Source of the DNA: Cephalotus follicularis | Lineage: Eukaryota; Streptophyta; Magnoliopsida; Oxalidales; Cephalotaceae | Direction: 5' to 3' | DNA length: 64,000 nt | NCBI GenBank assembly: GCA_001972305.1 | Contig: BDDD01001802.1 | Span: 69,554 to 133,553, forward strand | Shown: positions 23,001-34,790 of the stretch, one piece after another | Numbering within the stretch: the first letter of the stretch is position 1 | How the letters are laid out: each line of letters starts with the position of its first letter | Translations under genes and position numbers: made by a program | Notes under the pieces: model-generated | What the model was told of the DNA's origin: nothing | The model's database searches: none | The model's input: the letters and a program-made list of their open reading frames with translations, nothing else

Positions 23001-23502
23001 AGAAAATTGAAATTGGTTATTGCTTTGGACTGGAAATTCTGGCTTAAGCGCCGACGGTTCCAGGTAAAGAGTCGACGCTTTGGAGGAAACCGATGACGCT
23101 CTAAATGAAAGCTTCGACGCTTTGAAGTCAAGTGTTTTAGTTGACCTAGACGAGATCTTAAAGCATCGATGATTTGTAGGAAAGCGTCAACGCTTTAGTT
23201 GGGAAGTAAGTTGAAGAACTCAGGATAAGCTCGTGACCGGAGACGCTTAGTGAGAAAGAGTCGACGCTTTGCCCTGTGTCAGGTGCAGAATTCTAGCTTT
23301 TTGTCCCGTTTTGGAGGATTTAAATGGATTGTAGGACACGTGTCAAGCAAGGGAATGAAGACTTATGTTTTTCTGATGGAAAGGGGCAGGTGGCATCATT
23401 GGACTGGATTGAATTAACCACATGGGTAACTAGGAGGCCAACTCACATGGGTGAAGTCATGGATGACACCATGCAAGCTTGGCCTCCAAGTTTCCCTTTC
23501 TC

Positions 23503-23512
23503 TTTATATATG
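23503..23512 (+). promoter_or_regulatory. TATA box of B1
   Basis: TTTATATATG follows a pyrimidine-rich run and precedes a leader of about 90 bases that ends at AGTGAG|GTAAGG. B2 has CTTATATATG at 41087-41096 in the same context; A has it at 13031. I take it as the U3 core promoter. Confidence 0.6.
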
Positions 23513-24079
23513 GGTGCATTCTCAGTTGATGAAGGGTTGCTTTCTACTGAGATTAGAGAGGAGGATGCTTGGGAGAGAATAAGAGGAGGAGATCAAGTGA
23601 GGTAAGGAAATTCTATACCCATTTTCACCAAAGTTTCCTCTGTTTTACTTCCAAATTATGAAGCAGATAGTTTTATTGATATCTTGCTCATTTCTTGATG
23701 AAATTTTGAATGGTTTAATGTTTTGGAAACTTCAATATGTCTACTTTAACTGTTATGTTTTATGCTTCTCTAAATTCTATTGAATTCTTGATGAGAATCC
23801 ATGTTTCATTCTACTTCTTATGTTCTATTTTCATAGAGAAGCTTTGACTTTAAAAATTCATAATGTATTTGATTCTCAACCAATTTTTATGATCTTGAGC
23901 TTTCTGAATTTGTAAAGATGTTGTAACGCCCGAGATTTTCATGTAATATAATCTCACAATGTATTTGTACTTTTGAATTGTGGAATTAATAAAGGATGGA
24001 TTTTCCGAATTTGGTGATGTTTTCCCATCTCTATAATGTTGAATTTTAGTGTTAAATGCTAAAAGAATGTTAAAAGGCT

Positions 24080-24785
24080 AAAACGACGATGTTCTGCGGG
24101 AAACACGTCGACTCCTTTATAAACACGTCGACGTCCTTGAGGCAAAAGGGCCCACGTAGCTGCATGCACATGCACATCGATGCTGACGAAGGCATCGACG
24201 TCCTTGTGTAAAATGGTGAAAGACATCGACGTCTTTGCAAAGGCGTCGACGTATTAACTTCGAATGCCAAGCATGTTACTCTGCTGACAATATCGTGCAA
24301 GGGGAATATAGTTGGGGCCCTTTTGCAGGCGCTTTGAGGCATGGGTTAGGACGTGTTGGGCATGCACATTACTCCCTAACCTGCATGACTGAAATTATGA
24401 GGACAAGTGTGGCATGTTGGGTTTTGCCTTGTTACTGATGTGAAAGGGATTGACGTCTTTGAAAGACATCGACGCCTTAGGCTACCTGGTTGGGTTTTGC
24501 CTTGTTACTGATGTGAAAGGGATCGACGTCTATGAAAGACATCGACGCCTTAGGCTACCTAGTTTGGTTTTGACGTATTGCACATTGACGCCTACGGTTC
24601 CTACCTTAACGCGTCGACACCATGAACAATACGCTGTCGTTCCAAGGTTCCAGACCTTGAGCATCGACGAGTATGAAATGGCATTGACGCCTTCTGCTGT
24701 AGAACGCGCTGACACTAAGACTTGGACATCGACGCCCTTTGGAAAAGACATCGACGCCTTTTTGATAGACATCGACGTCTTTGGT
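24080..24785. repeat. CATCGACG motif array in the D 5' LTR
   Basis: CATCGACGTC, CATCGACGCC and CGTCGACG variants recur about fifteen times. The same array is in the 3' LTR at 31010-31470 and 33300-33360, split by B3. It is in the upstream part of the LTR, as are the arrays of other families. Confidence 0.7.
24419..24564 (+). repeat. 73-base tandem duplication in the D 5' LTR
   Basis: Two adjacent units beginning GGGTTTTGCCTTG at 24419 and 24492 differ by a few bases. The 3' LTR has one unit near 31268. The change therefore arose after insertion, or before it with loss in one LTR. Confidence 0.8.
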
Positions 24786-26111
24786 ACTGTTTGGGGTTTT
24801 CTTCTTCTAACGATATGAAACGATCCCGATTCCTGTTAGAGTGCATTTGAGCATTTGTATGCATTGTGTATGCACTGTTTACTGCCTGATTGTATACTGT
24901 TTGTGAATTGTTTATGATTTCTAAAGTTTTGATATTTAGAAATGCATATATGAACTCAGAATGTGATATTTTGAGTATGGAAATATGTATTGAGTAATAA
25001 CGTATTTTTGAACGAGCTGGTAAACAAATTCACACTACTGAAACTGTTTAAAGGTATTTTCTATTGAAAATATATATTTCAAATGTTGTCAGTTTTGGAA
25101 ACATTTTGGAAATAACCTGCCTGTTGTGGAACAAATCGATCACTATTGTTTACTGTACTGTTGCTGCTAGAATTCACTGTTTACTCTGTGAAAATCTATG
25201 TGTTTGTGCTTGAGCCACTAATTGCATGGCGGAGACTGCCAGCGCCGACTAGTGGAGGGTTGACCTAGGGGCGAGGAGTATGGCTGGCTAACTCACTGTC
25301 CTGCACTGTTGCCTCGCTCGGTTGCCTGATGTAGGGGCTGGAGTGGGGTGTAGCGTGGGGCCAGGAGTTGGCGGCGCTACACATACTGCCTGTTGTGGTC
25401 CTATGTGGACATCCTTCCTGTTGTAGTCCTGTGTGCACATCTTGTACTGCCTGTTGGTCCTTTTCGGACATTCCTGTGCTTGTTGATGTAGCCCTGGCCG
25501 GGTTACTACTGTATTGATCCTGCATACATATACTTTCTTATATATGTACCCACTGTTGTTTTACTGTACTCTCAAAATATATGTATTTCTCATATATATA
25601 TATGAACTAGTTTTTCTACACTGCATCATTTATGCATACATTACATGACATGCATTTAATGTTGATCCCGAGCTACTTTTATGACTTAGCCAAGTGAGGA
25701 CAAAGGCTAACCCCCTACTTTACAGATTGATGCAGTGGACCGGTTGGACTGACATGGATGAAGATCAAGTTGTTATGTTCTTGATTTTGCTTATTCTCCT
25801 GAGTTGTAATAAACCTGGTGTTGGTTATAGATTTCTGATGTACCGTTGATTATGGTTTTGTTACTGAAGGATTTTAATCTCGTACTGTAATTCACGCTCC
25901 GTTTTTGTGGGCTTTTAACTTATGACTTGTATTTGGGTAGCGTGCAGTATGGGATGCACGTTACGAGTTTACAGCTTATGTTTTGTTATGCTTCCACAAC
26001 TGTTGTACCTTGGAAAAGTTTAAGTTTTATGGTTTTTACATGAACTGTATTTTATGTTAATTGCCTTTACCGCTTTTATGACTGCCTTCCCGAGACCAGG
26101 GCGTGACAGCG

Positions 26112-26124
26112 TGGTATCAGAGCA
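26112..26124 (+). promoter_or_regulatory. Primer-binding site of D
   Basis: TGGTATCAGAGCA follows the 5' LTR after four bases and is the exact initiator-Met tRNA type site. Confidence 0.9.
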
Positions 26125-26219
26125 TATTCCATATATGCTTAGCTAGGATATTTTCCTCGGTAATTAATTGATTGTTTTCTTAAGGTCGTGACTGACTGTC
26201 AATCTTCTTTTAGGAACTA

Positions 26220-27229
26220 ATGGACCGAAGGAGAACACGTGCTAGGGCTAGAGCTGTTGGAGCCGTTGCCCTAACGAAGCGAATAATCAGCAAGGAATGA
26301 ATTTTCCCCAAGATGACAAAGATCCGATGGCTCAGATCACAGACTATTTTCAGCAGCAGATGGCCTTTAATCGGGCTAATGCGGAGGAGATGTGCCAGTA
26401 TCACGCGCAGGCCCGACTGCAACGCGGAGCTCCCGACCACTGCCCAGGGGATGATGGTAACCATTTTGGTAGGGATATTGAAAAGTTCATGAGACTGAAT
26501 CCACCCAGTTTCCATGGGGAACTTGATGCTACTATTGCTGAAAGATGGATGCAAGACTTGGAGAAGATCTTCGAGGTGATGGACTGTACGGATGCTCAGA
26601 AGCTGAAGTTTGCTGTGTACCGCCTATGGGGTGAGGCCACTCATTGGTGGGAGATGGTTAGGGAAAAATGGGAGACACAGAGACTGGACAGTACTTGGGA
26701 CAGATTCCAGACTGAGTTCTTGGAGACTTATGTTCCGCATATTGAGCAAAAGCGACGAGAGACTGAGCTCTTGGAGTTACGACAGGGAGAGAAGACTGTT
26801 GCTGAGTATCAGGCAAGGTTCATGGAGCTGGCCAGACATTCACCTTATCTGGTAGCTGACGAAGTGAAGAAGATGCGGAGGTTCCTGAGAGGGTTGCGAC
26901 CAGATCTTCGGTCAAGGATTAGAGCCATGGATCTGAGGACTTCTGTGGAGGTTGCTCAGAAAGCAAGACTATTGGAGACGATATCCAGTGAGGACCAGGC
27001 TGAGAGAGCTCGCACAAAAGAGAATAAACAGAGTCCTACACAGTCCTGACCAGCATCGTTGAAATGGCAAGATGGTGGTTCCCCAATGAAGTCGTCAAAG
27101 AACAAGACTCAATAGACAGCTTCACAGGGTACTCCCAGCCAGGGGAGTAATGCTAAATCTGTAGGTTGCTATTACTGTGGTCGTACTGGTCACCAACATA
27201 AAAAATGCTGGAGGTTCAATGGCTGGTGT
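26220..27229 (+). pseudogene. gag: gag of D
   Basis: The ATG at 26220 opens a basic N-terminus (MDRRRTRARARA) that aligns with E2, but a frameshift near 26275 moves the rest to the frame of 26297-27049. The capsid part has NPPSFHGELDATIAERW, VMDCTDAQKLKFAVYRLWGEA, then LLELRQGEKTVAEYQARF, as in chromoviral Gag. Stops at 27047 (TGA) and 27113 (TAG) precede the zinc knuckles. The first knuckle, [14 protein letters not shown], is complete; in the second, [14 protein letters not shown], the His is Leu. Gag and pol are in one frame after the shift. Confidence 0.88.
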
Positions 27230-28948
27230 TTGAGGTGCGGGGCACTGGGTCTTTCAGTGAAGGACTGCCCGAAGAGTGCTGCTACAGCGCCTACTGGGCC
27301 GGGGAGCAGTAGTGGTGCGGCTGCGGGACCGTCACAGAGGAGGGACACCGGCAAGGGCATCGCAAAAGGTAGATTTTTTGTACTTGCTCAGACTGAGGTT
27401 CCAAATTCGACTTCTGTTATTGGAAGTACTCTGTATATATATGGTTTTTCTGCCAGAGTACTGATGGATTCTGGAGCATCGCATTCCTTTATATCTGCAC
27501 ATTTTGCATCTTGCTTAGATGTCACCCCTGACTGCATGTATTATATACTTGGTGTGAGCACACCGATTGGGACTTCTATGTATACTGACTCGGTATATAG
27601 AGGTTGTGAGATATCTATGGCAGGCATTCCCTTGTATGCAGATTTGATAGTGCTGCCTATCCGTGACTTCCATGTTATATTGGGAATGGATTGGCTATCC
27701 GCGCACCGTGCTCGTATGGATTGTTACCATAAGACTGTGGATTTTTGTCTACCCAACGGAACGACCTTTCAGTTCAAGGGAGACAAAGGGCTCTCGACAC
27801 CGATCATATCTTTTATTAGTGCTTCGAGATACCTAGAGAAGGGATGCGAGGGATATCTGGCTTATGTTATTGATCAAAGGAAGGAGAAAGGCTTGAGCTT
27901 GGAGGAAATTCCAGTTGTGTGCGAATTTCTGGATGTGTTTCATGATGATTTGGGATCCTTGCCACCAAAGAGAAGTATGGAGTTCGTTATTGATCTTGTT
28001 CCTGGAACGGCTCCTATTTCTAAATCACCTTACCGGATGGCTCCTGCTGAGCTGCGAGAGTTCAAGCTACAGTTACAAGACCTGATTGACAAGGGTTTTG
28101 TAAGGCCCAGCGTTTCTCCGTGGGGTGTGCCTATATTGTTTGTTAAGAAGAAGGATGGATCGATGAGGCTCTGCATCGACTACAGAATGTTGAACAAGGC
28201 AACTATCAAGAACAAGTATCCTTTACCCCACATTGAGGATTTGTTTGATCAGTTGCAGGGATCAAGGGTGTTTTCCAAGCTCGATTTGAGATCGGGTTAT
28301 CACCAACTGAGAGTAAGGGAAGGAGACATTGAGAAGACTACCTTCCGAACGCGGTATGGTCATTACGAGTTCTTGGTGATGCCGTTTGGTGTTACCAATG
28401 CACCGACAGCTTTCATGTCATTGATGAATGACGTATTCCGGCCATACCTGGGCCAGTTTGTCGTGGTATTCATTGCTGATATACTGGTATATTCGAGGAG
28501 TGAGGAGGAGCACACTCATCATCTGAGACTGGTATTGCAAGTCCTCAAAGAGCATCGGTTGTACGCCAAGTTTGGCAAGTGTGAGTTCTGGCTTGACCAT
28601 GTGATCTTTCTCGGTCACATAGTATCTGGAGAAGGCTTGACGGTGGATCCGTCAAAGACTGAAGTAGTGAGAGACTGGCCACAACCGAAGAATTTGATGG
28701 AAGTGCGCAGTTTCCTTGTATTAGAGGGATATTATAGGAGGTTCATCCAGAATTTTTCAAGGATAGCCGAGCCTCTTACTAGACTTACCCAAAAGAAGAC
28801 CTTGTTTATCTGGGATGAAGATTGTGAAGTTAGTTTTCATGAACTGAAGGATCGATTGGTTCCGCTCCTATCTTGGCATTACCTGATGGTAATGAGGGCT
28901 TCGCAGTCTACAGCGATGCGTCGGGTAAGGGCTTGGGCTGTGTGTTGA
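27230..28948 (+). CDS. pol: Protease and reverse transcriptase of D, open block
   Basis: The 572-residue block starts inside the second zinc knuckle. Protease has an intact [10 protein letters not shown] and [18 protein letters not shown] has [38 protein letters not shown] and [11 protein letters not shown]. The catalytic motif reads FIADILVYS: the first Asp of the FIDD pair is Ala, codon GCT at 28475-28477, whereas E2, A and C keep FIDD. A one-base deletion near 28859-28862, seen against E2, shifts the frame so that the last 30 or so residues are not homologous. RT from this copy would be inactive. Confidence 0.93.
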   Translation: MRCGALGLSVKDCPKSAATAPTGPGSSSGAAAGPSQRRDTGKGIAKGRFFVLAQTEVPNSTSVIGSTLYIYGFSARVLMDSGASHSFISAHFASCLDVTPDCMYYILGVSTPIGTSMYTDSVYRGCEISMAGIPLYADLIVLPIRDFHVILGMDWLSAHRARMDCYHKTVDFCLPNGTTFQFKGDKGLSTPIISFISASRYLEKGCEGYLAYVIDQRKEKGLSLEEIPVVCEFLDVFHDDLGSLPPKRSMEFVIDLVPGTAPISKSPYRMAPAELREFKLQLQDLIDKGFVRPSVSPWGVPILFVKKKDGSMRLCIDYRMLNKATIKNKYPLPHIEDLFDQLQGSRVFSKLDLRSGYHQLRVREGDIEKTTFRTRYGHYEFLVMPFGVTNAPTAFMSLMNDVFRPYLGQFVVVFIADILVYSRSEEEHTHHLRLVLQVLKEHRLYAKFGKCEFWLDHVIFLGHIVSGEGLTVDPSKTEVVRDWPQPKNLMEVRSFLVLEGYYRRFIQNFSRIAEPLTRLTQKKTLFIWDEDCEVSFHELKDRLVPLLSWHYLMVMRASQSTAMRRVRAWAVC

Positions 28949-29451
28949 TGCAGCGAGGCAGAGTGATTGCATATGCCTCGAGGAAGCTTAAGCCATATGA
29001 AGAAAACTACCGGACTCATGATCTTGAACTGGCAGCTATTATCTTCGCCCTTCAGAAGTGGAGGCACTACCTTTATGGGGCGCAGTTTGAGATCTTCACC
29101 GATCACAAGAGTTTGAGGTACCTGTTCTGTCAGGACACACTGAACATGAGACAGCGCAGGTGGGTAGAATTCTTTAAGTATTATGACTGCAGTGTACAGT
29201 ATCACCCGGGTAAAGCGAACGTAGTCGTTGATGCCTTGAGCCTCAAGGCTATGATTTCCAGTATGATGGTGTCGTAGTGGAAGATGTTGGAAGATTTCCA
29301 AGAGTGGTCTCCATTTAATCAGGCATCCGGGATCTTTCTAGCCGCCATGCGGGTACAGCCTGAGTTACTAGACCACATCACGGATGCACAATCACATGAT
29401 CCTGAATTACAGCGGATCCGAGAGCACCTGGATTCGGAGTCTGATTTTTGA
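28873..29451 (+). pseudogene. pol: RNase H of D
   Basis: After the frameshift the domain reads [53 protein letters not shown] and [14 protein letters not shown], with acidic catalytic positions present. A TAG at 29275 follows, where E2 has a Gln codon. The tail linking to integrase ends with a TGA at 29449-29451 (after SDF). E2 has TGA at exactly the same codon (57560-57562). Confidence 0.88.
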
Positions 29452-30369
29452 GTGCATGCAGATGGTATTCTGAGGTATCAGGTACGTGTGTGTCTTCCGA
29501 ATGAACCGAGGTTGAAGGATGAGTTACTTCTCGGGGATCATAAATCTCTGTACAGTATTCATCCTGGTAGCACAAAAATGTATCAAGACATGAAGAAGTG
29601 TTACTGGTGGCCCGTCATGAAGCCGGAGATCACCGAGTATGTGGCAAGGTGTTTGACTTTCCAGACAGTTAAGGCTGAGCACCAGAGACCGACAGGTTTG
29701 CTACAGCCTTTACCGATTCCAGAGTGGAAGCGGGAACATGTTACGATGGATGTTGTTTCAGGTTTTCCTCTGACTCAGAACCGTCATAACGCTGTGTGGG
29801 TTATCGTGGATAGACACACCAAATCAACGCACTTTCTGCCTACACACGTTACTGATTCTGTGAGCAAGCTGGCTCGGTTGTATGTGAAGGAGATAGTGAG
29901 GCTACACGGGGTTCTAGTCAGCATCGTATGTGATAGAGATGCTATCTTCACTTCCAACTTTTGGAAGAGATTTCAGACAGCTTTCAGGACGAAGCAGAAC
30001 TTGAGTACTGCCTTCCACCCTCAGACCGATGGGCAGTCTGAGCGTACCATCCACACCTTCGAGGATATGCTACGGGCGTGCGTTATTGATTTTGCTGGTA
30101 CTTGGGAGGATCACATTGCTCTGATAGAGTTTTCTTACAATAGCAGCTATCACTCCAGTATCGGCATGGCACCGTTTGAGGCACTGTATGGGAGGAAGTG
30201 CAGATCTCCTGTGTGTTGGGATGAGGTCGGGGAGCGACCTTTACTCGGGACTGAGTTAGTGGAGAAAACTTCATAGAAGATCAGGACGATCAAGAAGAAG
30301 CTGGTTGCTGCTTAGAGTCGGCAGAAGAGCTATGCGGACAGTGTCAAGAGAAGGCCTTTAACCTTCCGT
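29452..30369 (+). CDS. pol: Integrase of D, open block of broken pol
   Basis: The block starts after the shared TGA. The zinc part has HPGSTKMYQDMKKCYWW, but its last Cys is Phe (CLTFQ). The catalytic core carries the first Asp in TMDVVSGFP, the second in VCDRDAIF and the Glu in DGQSERTIHTFEDML, so the DDE triad is intact. Stops at 30274 and near 30313 separate it from the C-terminal part. Integrase would insert the DNA copy into the genome; the lost Cys probably disables zinc binding. Confidence 0.9.
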
Positions 30370-30786
30370 TTGGGCGATCATGTGTTCTTGAAGGTTTCAC
30401 CATGGAAGGGCGTGCAAAGGTTTGGGAGGAAGGGCAAATCTGCTCCTCGCTACATTGGTCCTTTCAAGATTCTAGAGAGAGTTGGTGAGGTAGCCTACCA
30501 ACTTGCCTTACCTCCTACACTGTCAAACGTGCACGACGTCTTCCATGTACCGATGCTGAGGAGATATGTCCCGGACCTGTCACATGTCCTGGATCATGAT
30601 ACTGTTCTGGTGCAAGATGATCTATCTTGTGAAGAGTTGCCTGTGCGAATTCTTGATCGGAAAATGCAGATTTTGAGGAACCGAACCATCTCCACGGTCA
30701 AGATTCAATGGCAGTTCCACCGACCTGATGAAGCAACTTGGGAGCGTGAGAAGGATGTCCGAGAACGCTACCCGCACTTGTTCTAG
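30370..30786 (+). CDS. pol: Integrase C-terminus and chromodomain of D
   Basis: It reads GDHVFLKVSPWKGVQRFGRKGK, APRYIGPFKILERVG, then the chromodomain ILRNRTISTVKIQWQFHRP and EATWEREKDVRERYPHLF, ending at a stop at 30784. The order and the ending match E2, C and A. It is in frame with the integrase block. Confidence 0.88.
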   Translation: MGDHVFLKVSPWKGVQRFGRKGKSAPRYIGPFKILERVGEVAYQLALPPTLSNVHDVFHVPMLRRYVPDLSHVLDHDTVLVQDDLSCEELPVRILDRKMQILRNRTISTVKIQWQFHRPDEATWEREKDVRERYPHLF

Positions 30787-30815
30787 ATTTGTTTTAATTT
30801 CGAGGAAGAACTTCC

Positions 30816-30831
30816 TTGAAGGAGGGGTGGA
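30816..30831 (+). promoter_or_regulatory. Polypurine tract of D
   Basis: TTGAAGGAGGGGTGGA ends at the 3' LTR start (30832). E2 has the near-identical tract at 56182-56197 on the minus strand. Confidence 0.85.
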
Positions 30832-33800
30832 TGTAACGCCCGAGATTTTCATGTAATATAATTTCACAATGTATTTGTACTTTTGAATTGTGGAATTAAT
30901 AAAGGATGGATTTTTCAAATTTGGTGATGTTTTCCCATCTCTATAATGTTGAATTTTAGTGTTAAATGCTAAAAGAATGTTAAAAGGCTAAAACGATGCT
31001 GTTCTGGGGGAAACACGTCGACTCCTTTATAAACACGTCGACGTCCTTGAGGCAAAAGGGCGCACGTAGATGCATGCATATGCACATCGATGCTGACGAA
31101 GGCATCGACGTCCTTGTGTAAAATGGTGAAAGACATCGACATCTTTGGAAAGACGTCGACGTATTAACTTCGAATGCCAGGCATGTTATCTGCTGACAAT
31201 AACGTGCAAGGGGAATCTAGTTGGGGCCTTTTTGCAGGCGCTTTGAGGCATGTCATCGACGTCTTTTGGGTTTTGCCTTGTTACTGATGTGAAAGGGATT
31301 GACGTCTTTGAAAGACATCGACGCCTTAGGCTACCTGGTTGGGTTTTGACGTATTACACGTCGACGCCTAAGGTTCCTACCTTGACGTGTCGACACCATG
31401 AACAATACGCTGTCGTTCCAAGGTTCCAGACCTTGAGCATCGACACGTATGAAATGGACATCGACGGCTTCTGCTGTAGAACGCGCTGACACTATGTAAG
31501 GACCCAAATTTCCATGTAAGATATTAATTATGGAAAATGATTGCTTTTGTGCTATTGACAGATATTTCAAGGGACCCGTAGTATGACCCTACGCTCGGGG
31601 AGTACGGGGGTTCCGCTCCCCGGTGAGCGGACGGGGGGTCCCGCTGCCCGGACAGCGGGCGGGTGTTCAGGGGGCAGCGCCCCTAGAAGAATTTATTTAT
31701 TTTTAGCTAAGAGATGAGAAGGAAAACTGTCTAAAGCGCCGACGCTTTGGTAGTGATGGTCAACGCTTAGAACCCTTCTATCTGCGTTTTAAACCAGTGC
31801 AAACAGTCGACGCTTAGGGCTAAAGAGTCGACGCTTTGGGTAACGGTCGATGCTTTAAATGTCAAGGTCGACGCTTTAGGGTCAGGTAGGTCCGTTGACG
31901 TTGACGTAGTAATTTCTTCAGTGTGGAGAAAAGAGAAAAGGAGATAAAGCAAAGTAAGGATCCCTAGTCTTTTTTCTAAAAATACTTTATGTTAAGAATT
32001 TTTACTCATTCTTTTAAAGTATTTTATTTTAGTATTCAGCTCAATTTAATTTCACTTTCCCATAGAAATGATCGGTATATCCGTCTGACCGAGTGGAGGA
32101 AGTTAATTTTAATTTAATATTTCAATTAAGCATTTTATGCTCGTTCCAACTGTTTACTTTATCAACTCAATTTAATTTAACTTTCCCATCAATATGATAG
32201 GTATATCCGTCTGACCGAGTGGAGGAAGTTAATTTTTAATTTAATATTTCAATTCAGCAATTTTATGCTCAATATTTAAATAATTTATTTTCACATATCC
32301 TTTATAATTATTACGTTCCTGTATTTTAAAATTCTGCCAATATTCGTGGTAAAATGCCTATATTAAATTTATGAAAATTCTTAAATTCTGTGTTGAATTG
32401 CTGCCAATTTATTTACGAGATTCTATATTATTATTTTAAAATATTTCCGTTTGAAACATAAATTCTAGAAAATGTTTTACAAAATTATTTATGGATGCTT
32501 TGAGCTGATCACTCCAAGTATCAAGAAATGATTATTTTTACAAATGAGAAAATGCAACATGCTGAGATGAACAACGACTGGATTGCGATCCAGGGTGGAT
32601 TAATCTAGTAAAAGATTAATGTGATTAATATGAGTGGAGAGTGCTCTCGGGCTTGCAATGCTTAGTAATGATAGTAATCGGGGAGTGCACCCCGGTGAAG
32701 CAAAGGTTCAACAGGGTTATTTACGTTTTTACAACCCCTCAGTATTTATGAAATGTTCTGATTCATGAGATATGATCAGAAAACAAATGAATGAATGTGA
32801 AATATACTGGTTTTATAAAAATACCAGAAAATGAATTTCAACAATATTTTATTACGATAATTCTTACTGAGCTATTTTGGTGCTCAATCCTTTCAATGTT
32901 TCTGTTTTCAACTAAAATTTTTCCAGGAAATGATTGAACGAGGAAAGTCAAGCTTTGGCAGGAGCTCATAAGTGATATTTCGAAAGGAAATTATTTTATG
33001 AATTATGTTACGAATATAGTTTGTGTAATAGTTTATGACATTATAAACTAATATTTTCCGCTGTATTATGTCCTTTGATAGATCCTGTAAAGATGTAAGA
33101 TGTTGACTATAATGATGTATGCTGATTTAAATAAGAGTATAAAATTTTAAGGTTTAGTATATCAAGTTATTTATAGATTATAGCAATTAAGTATGATTGT
33201 TAAAGGATTGAAGGTTTCACCCCACGTAACGCACCGGATCCTCGATATTCGTTTTAAGCATAAAGTGGACTCGGATCAGGGGCGTTACACACTAAGACTT
33301 GGACATCGATGCCCTTTGGAAAAGACATCGACGCCTTTTTGATAGACATCGACGTCTTTGGTACTGTTTGGGGTTTTCTTCTTCTAACGATACGAAACGA
33401 TCCCGATTCCTGTTAGAGTGCATTTGAGCATTTGTATGCATTGTATATGCACTGTTTACTGCCTGATGGTATACTGTTTGTGAATTTTTTATGATTTCTA
33501 AAGTTTTGATATTTAGAAATGCATATATGAACTCGAAATGTGATATTTTGAGTATGGAAATATGTATTGAGTAATAACGTATTTTCGAACGAGCTGGTAA
33601 ACAAATTAACACTACTGAAACTGTTTAAAGGTATTTTCTATTGAAAATATATATTTCAAATGTTGTCACTTTTGGAAACATTTTGGAAATAACCTGCCTG
33701 TTGTGGATCAAATCGATCACTACTGTTTACTGTACTGTTACTGCTTGAATTCACTGTTTGCTCTGTGAATTGCTATGTGTTTGTGCTTGAGCCACTAGTT

Positions 33801-34686
33801 GCATGGCGGAGACTGCCAGCGCCGACTAGTGGAGGGTTGACCTAGGGGCCAGGAGTATGGCTGGCTAACTCACTGTCCTGTACTGTTGCCTCGCTCGGTT
33901 TCCTGATGTAGGGGCCGGAGTGGGAGTGTAGAGTGGGGCCAGGAGTTGGCGGTGCTACACATATTGCCTGTTGTGGTCCTATGTGGACATCCTGCCTGTT
34001 CTAGTCCTGTGTGGACATCCTGTACTGCCTGTTGGTCCTTTTCGAACATTCCTGTGCTTGTTGATGTAGCCCTGGCCGGGTTACTACTGTATTGATCCTG
34101 CATACATATACTTTCATATATATGTTCCCACTGTTGTTTTACTGTACTATTAAAAAATGTATATTTCTCATATATATATATGAATTGGTTTTCCTACACT
34201 GCATCATTTATGCATACATTACATGACATGCATTTAATGTTGATCCTGAGCTACTTTTATGACTTAGCCAAGTGAGGACAAAGGCTAACCCCCTACTTTA
34301 CAGATTGATGCAGTGGACCGGTTGGACTGACATGGATGAAGACCAAGTTGTTATGTTCTTGATTTCGCTTATTCTCCTAACTTGTAATAAACCTGGTCTT
34401 GGTTATAGATTTCTGATGTACCGTTGATTATGGTTTTGTTACTGAAGGATTTTAATCTCGTACTGTAATTCACGATCCGTTTTTGTGGGCTTTTAACTTA
34501 TGACTTGTATTTGGGTAGCGTGCAGTATGGGATGCACGTTACGAGTTTACAGCTTATGTTTTGTTATGCTTCCGCAACTGTTGTACCTTGGAAAAGTTTA
34601 AGTTTTATGGTTTTTGCATGAGCTGTATTTTATGTTAATTGCCTTTACCGCTTTTATGACTGCCTTCCCGAGACCGGGGCGTGACA
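30832..34686 (+). repeat. 3' LTR of D, split by B3
   Basis: Parts are 30832-31494 and 33295-34686, about 2055 bp in all. Apart from the missing stretch and single 73-base unit noted above, it follows the 5' LTR closely with few substitutions. The conserved CTAAC/TTTACAG block recurs at about 34260-34312. Confidence 0.93.
31495..33289 (+). mobile_element. Solo LTR B3, nested in D
   Basis: It begins TGTAAGGACCCAAATTTCC and ends ATCAGGGGCGTTACA, with a perfect CACTA duplication at 31490-31494 and 33290-33294. At 1795 bp it is shorter than B1 and B2. It lacks the TATA box and much of the leader, but keeps the GC island, the GACGCTTTG array (31735-31885), donor-like AA|GTAAGG at 31954, perfect hairpin CTGGAT-TGCG-ATCCAG at 32578-32593, and acceptor-like TTTCCAG at 32926. 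Confidence 0.93.
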
Positions 34687-34790
34687 GATGTCTACTTTAA
34701 TGTTTATGTTTTAAGGTTTCTATGAATGTGTTTATTTCTATATGAAATTCGAGATTCAGAAATGTTATGCAAAACTATTTTATAAATGTT

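Larger units (their letters stand above)
23922..26107 (+). repeat. 5' LTR of D
   Basis: It is 2186 bp. A CATCGACG motif array occupies 24080-24785. It contains about 80 bases (24337-24415) and one extra 73-base unit that the 3' LTR lacks. A conserved block with CTAAC at 25707 and TTTACAG at 25725 matches the acceptor-like block of the E family. An AATAAA-like TAATAAAC is at 25807. Confidence 0.93.
23922..34686 (+). mobile_element. Complete Ty3/gypsy chromovirus D, degenerate
   Basis: LTRs start TGTAACGCCCGAG and end GGGCGTGACA. A perfect GATGT duplication lies at 23917-23921 and 34687-34691. The internal domain (26108-30831) has a primer site, gag, protease, RT, RNase H, integrase, chromodomain and purine tract. 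Its 3' LTR holds solo LTR B3. D is closely related to E2: proteins align through the whole length and the LTR ends match. It is broken by a frameshift in gag, stops at 27047 and 27113, a frameshift near 28860, stops in the integrase half, and a catalytic change in RT. Confidence 0.95.

Noticed and set aside
22670-23131. 153-residue minus-strand open frame
   Set aside because: It crosses the edge of solo LTR B1 and is made of LTR repeats from two families. B2 and B3 do not keep it.
24450-24818. 122-residue plus-strand frame
   Set aside because: It is built from the CATCGACG array and the 73-base duplication in the D LTR. The 3' LTR gives a different, shorter frame.
26112-26124. Possible tRNA gene fragments at TGGTATCAGAGC sites
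   Set aside because: These are 12-13-base primer-binding sites directly after LTRs. No cloverleaf can be formed around them.
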